A stretch of 64,000 bases of DNA, taken from NCBI GenBank assembly GCA_034620365.1, contig JAQGEQ010000299.1, positions 620,001-684,000 on the forward strand. The letters are read 5' to 3'. Within the stretch, counting starts at the first letter, position 1, and the number at the start of each line of letters is the position of its first letter. Shown here piece by piece: positions 38,035-49,198 of this stretch. Source of the stretch: Pegea sp. RAD2-039 (lineage: Eukaryota; Chordata; Thaliacea; Salpida; Salpidae). Below the pieces are notes generated by a model. It saw only the letters and a program-made list of their open reading frames with translations, was not told where the DNA came from and searched no databases. Both the position numbers and the translations under genes were made by a program.

Positions 38035-40577
38035 ATGGGAATCAAAGACCGGTATAATTCTTCATATGCAATCTTCATTATATGTATCTGTGAAGCCGCA
38101 GCATTTTTTCAACTTGGAATTGGGCTGACTGTTCTTAACAATGCTAAACCGGCATTGAAAGATTTTATTCGAGAAACATTTGAGGTGAGTTCTATGATTA
38201 AAGTTTTAGTTGATATTTTATTTATCATTTATTTTTTTGATCATTTTAGCATCGTTTTAATCAAACACCACCAGAAAAAAAAGTTGAACTGCTATCATAT
38301 GTAGCTTTAACTTCCTATGATATTGGTTCTACTTTTGGAGCTTTAGGTGTTCGATTTACCACAGAATATTTGAGGTAAAATTATTCAATAAAATTCAAAG
38401 TGTTAAGTCGAGTTGAAATTATTAAATGCAACAAAACTTACTTGTAAAGGAAGTAAATATTTTATATGTTTTCACCTAAAACTACGCAACAAAAAATTAA
38501 AACTTTAATTTCTATAAAAATGCTAATTGATAAAAAATTTAAAGTTTGTTTTAAAAAATAACTCATAAAGTTGATGACTTTACATTATCTAGCTTATATT
38601 AGAAATTATTTTTATTCAGTTTCTATTCTAGAACTAATCTTTAAAAATAGTGTCACAAAGTTACAAGATTTCTTGGTAAAGTGTTATCTAATAAGTAAAT
38701 AATTTGAACTATTTTTCTCTCAAATTAAATTTCACTTATTTTGATAGTCGAAAAGGAAGTCTAACTCTTATACACGCCCTCTGGTTCATTTCCGCAATCT
38801 TAATGTCACCTATAGCCAATCTAACCAGTTCTGTTGAATCAATTATTGTTGGTCGAGTTATATCTGGTGTTGCCCGTGGTATGAGTTTGAGTTTGGTTCC
38901 ACTCTATGTATCTGAGTTGACAAATCGAAAAACCCTAGCTATGTATCAAGCCTTGGTCACGTGGTTTGTAGAAGGTATCCAGATGAATTATTGTTGTTTT
39001 TACGATTGTTAAATTGTTGAACTACAGTTGGTCTAATTCTTGGTGCTGTAATTGGAGATGCTAATATCTTGGGGACATCTGAAAGGCTTCCAATTCTCTT
39101 TTCTGCCCCAGCATTATTTTCAGTATTATTCCTTTTGGCTCTTCCATGGGTACCTCAGAGTCCTTCTTGGATTATTATGAAAAAAGAGCTACCGCTAGGT
39201 AACGCAATCGAGTATGATAAAGATGATATTGAAGAGGTAGGTTTGACATATACAATTTTACAAAAACTGATTTTAGGTCTTTATTTTAGCTGGAGTCTTA
39301 TAAAGTTCTGCGAAAGTTAAGATCTGGAACAGATGAAGACGTTTTAAAGGAGCACCAGTTAATCAGAGAGGAGATCACAGCAGATGCATCCGCTGAAAAG
39401 GCCACTGTTTGGGAATTTTTCAAAAATCCCCAATATCGAAAACAACTGATCGCTGGTATCATTATAATAGCTGGTCCTCAACTCACTGGAATTACTTTGA
39501 TTTTTTACTACTCTGAAGCAATTTTTATTACTGCTGGTGTACCAGTTAATCTTGCATCTTATTATACTATCGGTAAGTTAGATTATTATTCTCTAATTAT
39601 CCATTTTTTCAATTTCTATCAGCAATTTTCAATTTTAAAAACAGAACGATTAGAGTTTCGTCAATTAAGCACAAAATATTTCGAAACACAAAACTGTCTA
39701 AATTTCAAAATTATGATGACTTTGCAAACTTCACTTTATCTTTTCTAAATCCAAGCCATCATATCGAATGTGGCAATACTTATTTGCTGAATAACTCGCA
39801 CAACTTTTCGATTATACTAAAAATAAATTTTTGATAAAAAACAATTTAATTTATCTCATGAATATATTTTATATTTACTAGGCTTGTTTGGATTAGTCAT
39901 GATTTTTTCAATCTTCTCTTTTCCTCTGGTTACTACTTTTGGTGCAAAGAAGGTCTTTGTTTACAGTGGTTTTGTAGTGGTGGCTGGACTTCTCATGTTA
40001 ATGTTATCATCAATGGACCCACCAATATTGTCCAATTACAGTAATGTTAGTGTGGCATCAGCTATTATTGTTATACTGGGAGGAATTGGTCCAAAGCAAA
40101 CTTTTTCAATTTTGCCATCTGAGCTAACAACTTATGTGACCAGACCAATGGTCTTTTGGTTGTCCACTCTTGTTTATTATATCTGCGCTGTTGCTATCAC
40201 TTTTATTACTCCTTACTCAGTCGATGCTTGGAAAGGTTACGCCTACCTTCCCTATATCGTTCTATTTATGCTAGTGGTAAGCAAATAAATATTTGATCTT
40301 TATATAGCACTAAGCTTTTCTAGAAATTAATTTTTCAATAAAAATATTTGAGTTATTAAATGATATTTTAACAAATTCCGAGAATTGTTTTAAACGAACA
40401 ATTTTTTTAATCTTCATAAAACCTAAATTGAAATCATTTTGGCAGATGGCATATGTCCAATTTTATGTACCGGATACTCATGGTCGATCTTCTATTGACA
40501 TCCAGGAAGAACTTAAGAATTCAAATGTAAACTCTTCATCATGTGATGAAAGAACTCTTTTGATTCCAAAAGAATGA
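38035..40577 (+). CDS. GLUT/SLC2-like facilitative sugar transporter
   Basis: Seven exons: 38035-38184, 38250-38374, 38748-38974, 39028-39236, 39290-39572, 39882-40276, 40446-40577; 506 residues, the usual size for the family. About twelve hydrophobic segments are visible. Family signatures: GRVISGVARGMSLSLVPLYVSEL in the first half (trans-membrane 4-5 region), PQSPSW for the PESPR site, GPQLTGITLIFYYS for the QQxSGINxxFYYS segment 7, and VPDTHGRSS for PETKGR at the end of segment 12. It should move hexoses across a membrane down their gradient. The C-terminal tail ends DERTLLIPKE, which contains a [DE]xxxL[LI] dileucine sorting signal like that of GLUT8, suggesting an endosomal or lysosomal location or regulated surface exposure. 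In segment 7 the first Gln is Pro (GPQ instead of QQ). An AATAAA at 40800-40805 may end the transcript. Confidence 0.9.
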
Positions 40578-42175
40578 TCTGAAGTTTATTCTGAACATTG
40601 ATCTGAATTTTTATTCATAATCTACTTGTTTGAGTGCATGGTAGCAAGTTTCACTTAAATTATCAAGACTCTAATTGTACAGCTGAACTAGGAAAGATTT
40701 AATAGATCAAGTATAAATTGAGTTTGGATGAAAATCTCTAATATCTATTCTAGATCTATTCTTGTAGTGTTTTACATAAACTGTTTGATCAAAAATATCA
40801 ATAAATGTTCATTTAACTGAAATTGTTTTTTAATCTAAATCTAGATTTTTTTTCTATATTTAAAATCATTATAAAAATCTATAACCAGATGTGACTAAAC
40901 TTAAATAAAAAGATTTTTCATTATCAACTATCGAACACCTGGAAAAACATTTATCAGATATTTAAATAAAACTGTTTAAAATATCCTTTAGTGCTTCTGC
41001 ATAACTACTTCTGTACAGTAAAACTAAATTAAGATATATAATTTGTCATCTTTGCAGTTTAAACATTATTGTTAAGGGTATTAAGATAGGTAGACAACAT
41101 TCTGTGTTTTTATAAATTGTTCAAGAAAATATTTCACAAACAACACTCGTTTATATAAAATCGCTTTTACTTTATTTAGTTATTTTCTTTCACTGTACTC
41201 TTAAAGTGAATCTTAATCTTGTCTGTTAAGTTATTTAGTTTGTTATTTCAAGTTTTCAGTGGCAAGAAATTTGTATTATAGAATTACTTCACGAGGTTTG
41301 ACTAGCTTTAATTCACAAAATTAATAATTTGAATAAATCCCTGATCATACTGATTAGCATGAATTAAATACAAACTACTAATTAGTCGTATTAGTTGTGT
41401 AATCTTTTTTCATCTCTATACATCCTATTTACATCAAAATATATCTTACATTTTTAGTTAAAATTAAAAGTTTCTTGATTAAGTACATTGATTTGTGATT
41501 ATCGTTTCTTAAGTATCATAAATTCTATTTTCAAACTATACATTTTTAGTTAAGTTATATTTCTACAGTTACTGATTAGAATTTTTATAAAGCTGTATAA
41601 AATCACTTATATCATAGAGAAACTTGCATATTGCCGTAAAACTTGAAATTTAGATAGTATTCAGATATTCTCGTCTGGCAAATAAAAGAATAAGAAAATA
41701 AAATAAGATTAAAATTTGGTGTCTGACAGCGTAGTCATTGGTTTGTGAACTCCTAAAATGAAAAAGTATTAAAAGGATAAGTTGGATCTGTTTAGAAAAT
41801 AATTTCTTCAAGAAAAAAACTTATGGAAGGTGTTTCAATGAAATGTAAAAGTAAAACTTATTCTTTCTTTTTATAACTAAATTCTCATGAAACCTGAAAC
41901 TTTGCTATAAACGTAATCAAATGCATAAAAATAATTTTAAAAATTTATAGTTTAAAACAAAATTGTTTGACATCGATAGATTTTATTAGGTTTTGAAATA
42001 AACTTTCAGCTTAATGTTTCTCTTAAAAATTTTAAATAATTTCAAAACCTTCGAACTTTTTACAACAAAAGAAAATTAAAAACATTTTTATTTACAATTT
42101 GTTATCAAAATAGAGAATAGAAAAGTTTAAAATTCATAATAAGATACAAGACCAAGCAAAAAGAAGGCAAGTTGC
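40578..42175. other. Intergenic, no gene seen
   Basis: A+T-rich spacer between the sugar-carrier gene and the converging claudin-like gene. It includes the 3' untranslated parts of both. Nothing else is recognisable. Confidence 0.55.
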
Positions 42176-43410
42176 TCAAGCTATGACTTGTTCAGAACGT
42201 TTAGAAATAGCAGCCTGTCCAAAACCTCCACCTAAATTCAATAAGCCAACACAAGCCCAACCAAAAGCATAAGGATAACCCCAAGCTGAAGATAGTGATG
42301 AAAATGTCACAGTGTACACGATCATAGCAATTGTCCAAAACAGCGCTGCAAACATATATGAATAAATTTGTAAGTATCATTCTTAGCTACAGTTTTCACG
42401 AAGTTTTAAATCTTCAACATTAATAACCTGATAGATAAATGAAGCCATAGCCAGCTTTACAAACTGTTTGATAGCTTTTAAGTCGGAAGCCTGATGAAAA
42501 TGTAATTGCTCCAATAAGTCCAAATACAATCCCAATGATAACAAAAGCTCTGACAGAGTTTAACGCAGCTGATGATTCTACAAAATGTTCAAAAATATTT
42601 TGTTAACAGTTGGTTGCCGAAATAGCACAATAGACTAGTTAGACAACAAAGTTATGATCTTGTAGAATAAACATTTGAATCAAACAAAATGGTTTTTGTA
42701 TGTAGATGGTTAGCTCTTTTATATTTTAATCATCTATTTTCAATCAACGAAACTATACAACTTTTGATTTTAATATTTAAAATGAAATTTATTAGAATAA
42801 TATTTTGAAAGCTTCTTTAGTTTATCGAATAGTGTTGAGCTCATTTAGAATAGTTTAATACTTCAAATTATTTTTATAGAATAATAATAATACATTTTGA
42901 ATGACTTAGTATTATTTACAAATCATACAAATGGTTTTAAGGTTGAAAATGATTGAAAACAAGGTATATAAAACAAAATTAAATCGAGTAAAACAGTCAC
43001 ACTCATGAAAACAAATATTTTATATTTTATAATTCGTCAACTCACAAACAAATCGTAACCCAATTTTTACATCTTTTTATATCTCACAGAACTTGTTACT
43101 AATGATTTAAATATTATTCATAAAATCAAATATTAGAAAGTATTTATGTACTAGTGACTAATAAATCACAAGCAATGAGTAAAAAAATAAAAATTTAACG
43201 ATAATAAAACCAGACTCGAATCATCATAATTAATTTCTTACCGATGATTGAGCAATTATCTTTTTCAATACAAGTTACCCACAATCCCCTTTGATCACTG
43301 TTTGTAAACATCCAATTCTTTGCTCCAACTGCTGAAATTCCTAACCCAAATGAGGCCCATGCACATATAATAGTGAAAACGTATAAAGTTAAAGCTGCTG
43401 AACAACCCAT
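42176..43410 (-). CDS. Claudin/PMP22-like four-pass membrane protein
   Basis: Three exons: 43242-43410, 42428-42577, 42176-42345; 162 residues, start ATGGGTTGT. Four hydrophobic segments at about 7-29, 64-83, 106-126 and 132-152. The first extracellular loop has W33 and GLWVTC with C47, then C53; W...GLWxxC...C is the hallmark of the claudin/PMP22/EMP superfamily. In claudins the two Cys are 8-10 residues apart; here only five residues lie between them, and the whole loop is short. Claudins seal or gate paracellular junctions; relatives such as PMP22 or calcium-channel gamma subunits have other jobs, and the exact role cannot be decided. Introns are 664 and 82 nt. Confidence 0.78.
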
Positions 43411-46396
43411 AATAGCTCACTAACAGTCGAGTCTAAAAAGAATTGTATTGAGATTTAATATCATTTCGACTTGATAAGTTTTACTTTAGTTTAAATAAAT
43501 AAAAGTTTATATAAAGATGATTGTCAAAAGTAACTCAAAAATACTGAAATGTTCTCTAAGAAGTCTATCCTCTCTTTAAATTCAATTTTCCTATCTTGTT
43601 CTTTTATTCTGATTGGTTACTATGACTTATATTAGATCAAAACATTGATTCAAATAAAATTAATTTAAAGCTTTCGAACTATCCATTACAAAGTTTAAAA
43701 TCTAAACTAATTGGTAGTAACTGAACTTTTTTTCTGAACCTATCCTTAAATAAGGCAGCTCTGTTATCTATTCTTCATTGAATGAATTTATTTCTCTTTG
43801 TCAAGCAAAGAGAAACTAATGAAGAAAGAACTATAATAAGAAGAATGATGCAGCATCTTTTTGACTGATTTTGTATGTAAAGAGAAAATTACCCCATTGA
43901 AAATCTTAGAATTTCATCACTAAATAAACGTTAAACATCAAATATTAAATTTTTAGAGCTTTATCAAAAGAATTAATCGAAATTTTATTCATGAGTTAAC
44001 AACAATGCGACTAAGTAGTGTAAAAAATTAGGTGAGAAGCTTTTCTAAAATCTATTAGAAAATCAACTATTTATTTATGATTTAAGAACCTTTAAGACTA
44101 TCAAAGTCAATATAAACAGATTATAGGAAACGTAACCAAAACTAACATTGAACTATATTAAATTTGCTTATCAGATTCTAATTATTTTAATTGTCAAAAA
44201 ATTATACTAACACTTTTTATTTACAGCTATCAAAATCTAAACAGAACATCAAAAACAGAACATCAAAAACAGAACATCAAAAACAGAACATCAAAAATAG
44301 AACATCAAAATATAAACAGAGCTTAGTAAGTTTTAAACTTTTTTTGACGTAATGAAATACTAATGTTGTTTTAATTACTGAAATGGCTAAATGCTTTGAA
44401 TAATATTTTTTGGTTGACAAATCTATGAGAAAGAATATGACCTCCTGTAACTTTTAAATTAAGCATTTTTAATTTCAATATTTTTAGATAAAAGATAATT
44501 TATCATCTATAAACTTGTCATTTATTTCTCATCCATCCTAAATCATATATTTTTTAAACTAATAAAACTTTCAATCTTTTTTCAGAAGCTTTGTCACTAA
44601 TAGATGTGTTTATAACATAGACATCGTATTTATTCACCAATAAAGATAAAAATGGTTTAATCTGTAACACCAACCACCTTACAGACATGATAATAACGTT
44701 TCTAAAGACCTATATGTTAAAGCTGTAGTTTTGTTTTTTGAAGTTCTAAATAAAAACGTTTAATATCTCTAATTTCAACAACAAAACATTTGTTTTGTTA
44801 AGAATTCGCGCTTGAATAGTTATTTAGTTCACATAAAACATAAATAGATTGTTTGAAACAATTATAAATGTCAAGTTTTTATCTTAAGCAAGACAACCAC
44901 ATCTATGAATGTTTTAAGTCAATTGTTTTGTAGATACTATTATAATAACTGACTAAAATATGTGTTTCTTTAGGATTACTTAAAGAATTATTAGTTATAA
45001 ATTCAATTTATGCCACCTTCTTCACTAAAAGGTTTTATTATTTTGTTATTTCAAGGTTTAGCAGCTTTTAAGCTAACACATTGAGTAAACAAGTTACCTA
45101 ATTGAAATTAGTAAAAAAATTATTTACTTTATGATGTTATTATTTTAATCTTTAACATTAGTAGTTGAAAAAAAATATTCTCAAAACTTATTCAGAATTG
45201 AATTTATAAAAATTTAAAGAAAACAAAAAGTGTTGAAAATAACTAAGATATTTTGCAAAGTTTGAATTGTATGCACATTGAGTAACTTATTTATCTTGAA
45301 TTAAGATAAATTTTATTATTTTTCCGGAAACAGTAGGTGTAATAGCTATTTGATAATCTAAAACTAACACCATCATTAAAAAACTATAACTTATTTTATT
45401 TTGGTTTTGGTCAAAAATATAAATATTAATAAAAATATTTTTTATTAACGATAAATAATCTAACTATTATAATAAACATTATTCATTGATTTTATATGGA
45501 TGTTATTTCGATTCGAAAAGTTACTTAATATAAGATCTAATTACAAAGTTATATAAAAAATGTATAAAAATCTTTCAACTATAATTTTCGGTGAAACAAA
45601 TCTTATTTTTTATTTGTAATATTTTTCACTCGAAAGTATTTGCAATATACTCTGTTTGAATTCTACTTCAATAAATCGTTTCTATATTGCATGTAATTAA
45701 AACCACCGAATGTTTTCAATCTTGAACCTTTTTATGTAAACGCAGTTAAGTAAGCAGAAAGATTTGGATCAGTCATTTAATATTGACTGCTTTGGTTTCC
45801 AGTATCAAATCTTGTTTTTTTGCAAGTTGTATGCGTACAATTTTATTATTAATAATTTTACTCGTACTAAAAACTAAGATGAAAGTGAAATTTTATACTC
45901 TTGATATAATAAATTGAATTCATTTCATTCATAAATTTTATTTTATTTATACAAAATAGCTTTAAAGTCAATTACTTAAAAGATCACTTTCTTTGAAACT
46001 TGTCAGAGAAGTGCTTGACTGAAAAGTCCTGGGAAAGTTTTATTGATTAGTTTAAGTAATTTCATCTTTAAATAAACGTTAGATAAAATCACGCCAGCAG
46101 AATTACCTTTGATCCATTTAATTAAAACTTTATTATGAATTTACAGAATTTAATTTAGAAAATTGTTTAAAACTGATGTTTATCTTACAGAAAATCTACT
46201 TAAATTGAATGCAGATAATGCTTAAAGTCGAAGATCAAACACATCTTTATAATCGTTAATACTAAGATAACATTTTGCAAATTCCTTCAGCTGATATCAT
46301 GTGCAGTCATACGTGAAAATATTTAAGTCTATTATAAAGAAGGTGATGATGAAAGATTTGATGTAACTTTGAACACAAAAACTTCATGACTAGTTG
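43411..46396. other. Intergenic, no gene seen
   Basis: About 3 kb upstream of the divergent claudin-like gene (-) and the 146-aa ORF (+). A+T rich; contains only the minisatellite at 44242-44311. Confidence 0.5.
44242..44311. repeat. Minisatellite, 14-bp unit x 5
   Basis: Five consecutive copies of CAGAACATCAAAAA. The first four are identical; the fifth has T for C at its first base and T at its last. A partial, diverged copy (ATCAAAATCTAAA) lies just before and a related ATAAACAGAGC just after. Confidence 0.95.
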
Positions 46397-46837
46397 ATGA
46401 TGGATGATAAGTTGCTTTATTTTCTTGTTAAAGATAAACAAAAAAAGCTTCTAGAAAAAACTGAGCGAGTCCTTATAAGATCAGTTAAAAGTGGTGATGT
46501 AAAGAGATCTTTTGCTAAAGATCAAGCCTTGTGGAGAATTACACCAAATGATGTCGACAATACAATAAGATTTGAGAAGAAAAATGTCATCTACAAGTTG
46601 AAGTTGCCATCTGAAGAAACTTTGGAACCAATTTCAAATAGTGAATTGGGAGTTCTATCTTGCTTTTCACAATCATCTGATTTTACATCCAACTTTGTTC
46701 CAACTAATTCTTCCAGACTACATTTAAATCGGGAAGTTTCAAGATCAGCTAGATGTATTGGTCGAGAAACCCAAATCACCAAAGCATGGAATTTAGCAAA
46801 AGATTTCAAAGATACTTTGAAACTTGAAGATAATTGA
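46397..46837 (+). CDS. Hypothetical protein, 146 aa
   Basis: Single open frame beginning ATGATGGATGAT and ending TAA-free until TGA. It is soluble, with no signal peptide or membrane segment. A basic N-terminal half (KDKQKKLLEKTE, RSVKSGDVKRSF) leads into a likely beta-rich stretch around residues 47-72 (LWRITP...IRFEKKNVIYKLKL), then a Ser/Asn-rich linker and a short C-terminal helix (AWNLAKDFKDTLKLE). Base composition is less A+T rich than the flanks and residues are well mixed, which supports coding. I do not recognise the family. It may be a complete small gene, or the last exon of a gene whose earlier exons I could not find; CTAG directly precedes the ATGs and could be an acceptor. Confidence 0.55.
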   Translation: MMDDKLLYFLVKDKQKKLLEKTERVLIRSVKSGDVKRSFAKDQALWRITPNDVDNTIRFEKKNVIYKLKLPSEETLEPISNSELGVLSCFSQSSDFTSNFVPTNSSRLHLNREVSRSARCIGRETQITKAWNLAKDFKDTLKLEDN

Positions 46838-47626
46838 ACTTTAGTTTTGTGATTTCAAAACGTTTTCTCTTCTGAATTTTATCAAACTTACAATTAGCAA
46901 TCTGATTATTTTTAGTTAATTAATAATATTCTTCTTCTTATAATCAACTTCTTTCAATATTTTTTCTTAGATTTCCGAACCTTATAAAATGAAGAAGGGT
47001 TCTAGGAAGAAGCAAACTAATTAAGAATTTTTTTTTTTTTACTAATGGTATTTTTGTTTAGCGTTTTTGAGAAAATCATCCAAAACAGCTTTGACCTTTT
47101 TCATGAAAGATATAATTACGCTTCAACTTCATGTTTCAAACATTTAATTGATATTAAATGTAATTATTTATATATTATAATGAAATAATTTCAGTAGATT
47201 TTCTTGGGGTCTTAATTCTAAGTCTTCGTTTTACCACTCTTAAAACATTTTCCAAAAAAATCAATTAAGTCTTAAAACTTATGACAGAATCTAAATTATT
47301 TTTGATTCTTACTAATTTGTAGAAAAGGATTTTTTAGTTTTGAAATAATTTTGATGGTTACTTTAGTGGTAAGACTGACACTTTGATATGCATCATTGAA
47401 CATTTTTTCAGTATTCGTTTGATGTTTAAATAAATAGGAAATTAATTCAATTATCATGTGTTTAAAGCCACGAAAAACTTAAATAAAGACACTACATAGG
47501 AAATTCTAGCCAAAACAACATTTGATACCAATTTTATTATCATTAAATAACCTCTAACATTTGTCGAAGTCATAAAATTCATATTTCAAAAAACCAAATT
47601 TCCTAAAGATGAAGCAAATGATGATT
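46838..47626. other. Short intergenic region, no gene seen
   Basis: A+T-rich spacer between the 146-aa ORF and the converging PRMT3 gene. No feature recognised. Confidence 0.55.
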
Positions 47627-49198
47627 TCAAGATATTTGATACTGTTGCTTCACTCCATCAACTGTCAAGTCTACAAGAAGAGATCTAGGATCGACTGGAT
47701 GTTTATGACACTCAATCAACCCACACACTTGTTGATCTTTTTTTACATCAATTGGTTGAGGCAGAAAGAAGAGAGTTTGTTTCCAGTGTGTTTCCTTACA
47801 GCTTCCAGTTTCAACTGGTTTAGTTGACAAAACAATTGTCTCTTCTGGTAGACTGAAATCCACATCAAAGTAACCAACAATCGTATCCAATTTACTATCC
47901 CGTGAAATAAGCAACTTAAATTCACTTTTGAAATCTAGCTGATGTTGTTTAGTTGATTTAACAATATCTAAAGCAAACACACTAACAGATGCTGATATGA
48001 TTTCGTTAGATGGAATAGTAGTAACAGTGGCTTCATTCAACACTGCTGTCTTCATACATGGCATCTGAAACCCATAAACATCATCCCAATAAGAAACAGA
48101 TCGCTTATAAGCAGTAGCTTCAGCTGCAGCTAGTAATATTTGACATTTATTGGGTAAAATAATTCCATCAGGAGCTAACCATTTTGAAGCAGCATCCAAT
48201 ACAGAGTCTAACATCGATTCATAAAGAAGAAAGTATCCCATCCACTCCGATATGATGATGTCCACGTGCGGGACTGGCAACTTAATTTCTTCTACATTAG
48301 TGCGAAGGACTTGGATTTTATCAGCAAGTCCGTTTTTGAGTATATTATCAATAGCAGATGCAGCTATGTCTGATCTTTCAACAGCAAATACCTGCTTAGC
48401 TCCAGCTTGAGCTGCAAACATGGATAAGATGCCAGTCCCACAACCAACATCAAGGACTATTTTGTCCTTAAACACACTAGGGTTCTTCAGCATAGCATCT
48501 CGATAGGCTAGAGTTCTTGTTTGATCTTGCAGCATCTCTCGATGAATATCAAAATGATCATAAGATCTGAAGTACCCCGAATCTTCAAACTCTTCATCAT
48601 CTTCTTCTTCTTTATCAAATGGTTTTCTACAAGCAGATACAGGTCGGTAGATACTACCTCCTTGAATGATAATGTCTTGCATCACTTTCTTCATTTTTAA
48701 GATCTGATCTTGCGTTCTTTCGTGATCTTCTTTCAAACGTTTATTTTCTACTACTAGTTGAGAGATCTGGGTATCAGTAAGAGATGAAGAGGTATGTTCC
48801 CCTGACCCAGCGTCCATCAAGGATGCAGAGTTAGTTAAAAATGGCTCATCATCAATCTCATCATCAATGATGAACTGAAGAAGAGGATCATTCTCAAGAG
48901 TCGGTTTCAAGTAAGATTCATTCTGCCAGATTTCTCTTTGATCTTGAAGATCTTTAGTTGTTGGGACTTCTTTTCCATTGTAGTTTGCCCTTAAAAAGTT
49001 GATCAGTTTAACATATCCAAAAAAGTCTAGTTTTAGTTCTACATGAACCAAATTCCAAATATCAAAATTACAATTTGTCTTCAGATGAATGAAATAAGCT
49101 TCAGCTGAAGGAAAAGGTTTTTTTGTAAACAAGCAGCTGATCAAATTAACTTCCATCAATTCTTCAAATGAGTCATCAGAATCACTAGAATCACACAT
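47627..49198 (-). CDS. prmt3: Protein arginine N-methyltransferase 3 (PRMT3), intronless
   Basis: An unbroken 523-codon frame, close in length to animal PRMT3. It opens with an acidic head (CDSSDSDDSFEE), then a zinc-finger-like region at 22-46, a linker with a coiled segment (145-175), and the class I methyltransferase core from about 205. The SAM-binding motif VLDVGCGTGILSMFA (248-262), the double-E loop SEWMGYFLLYESM with E318 and E327, and THWKQ near the C-terminus are all intact, so it should make asymmetric dimethylarginine from SAM. The known main substrate of PRMT3 is ribosomal protein RPS2, in the cytosol. In the C2H2 finger (CLFC...H...H in other animals) the second Cys is Thr25 and the second His is Cys43, so zinc binding through that site is doubtful. 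The absence of introns contrasts with most neighbours and may indicate retroposition. Confidence 0.95.
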   Translation of the reverse strand: MCDSSDSDDSFEELMEVNLISCLFTKKPFPSAEAYFIHLKTNCNFDIWNLVHVELKLDFFGYVKLINFLRANYNGKEVPTTKDLQDQREIWQNESYLKPTLENDPLLQFIIDDEIDDEPFLTNSASLMDAGSGEHTSSSLTDTQISQLVVENKRLKEDHERTQDQILKMKKVMQDIIIQGGSIYRPVSACRKPFDKEEEDDEEFEDSGYFRSYDHFDIHREMLQDQTRTLAYRDAMLKNPSVFKDKIVLDVGCGTGILSMFAAQAGAKQVFAVERSDIAASAIDNILKNGLADKIQVLRTNVEEIKLPVPHVDIIISEWMGYFLLYESMLDSVLDAASKWLAPDGIILPNKCQILLAAAEATAYKRSVSYWDDVYGFQMPCMKTAVLNEATVTTIPSNEIISASVSVFALDIVKSTKQHQLDFKSEFKLLISRDSKLDTIVGYFDVDFSLPEETIVLSTKPVETGSCKETHWKQTLFFLPQPIDVKKDQQVCGLIECHKHPVDPRSLLVDLTVDGVKQQYQIS

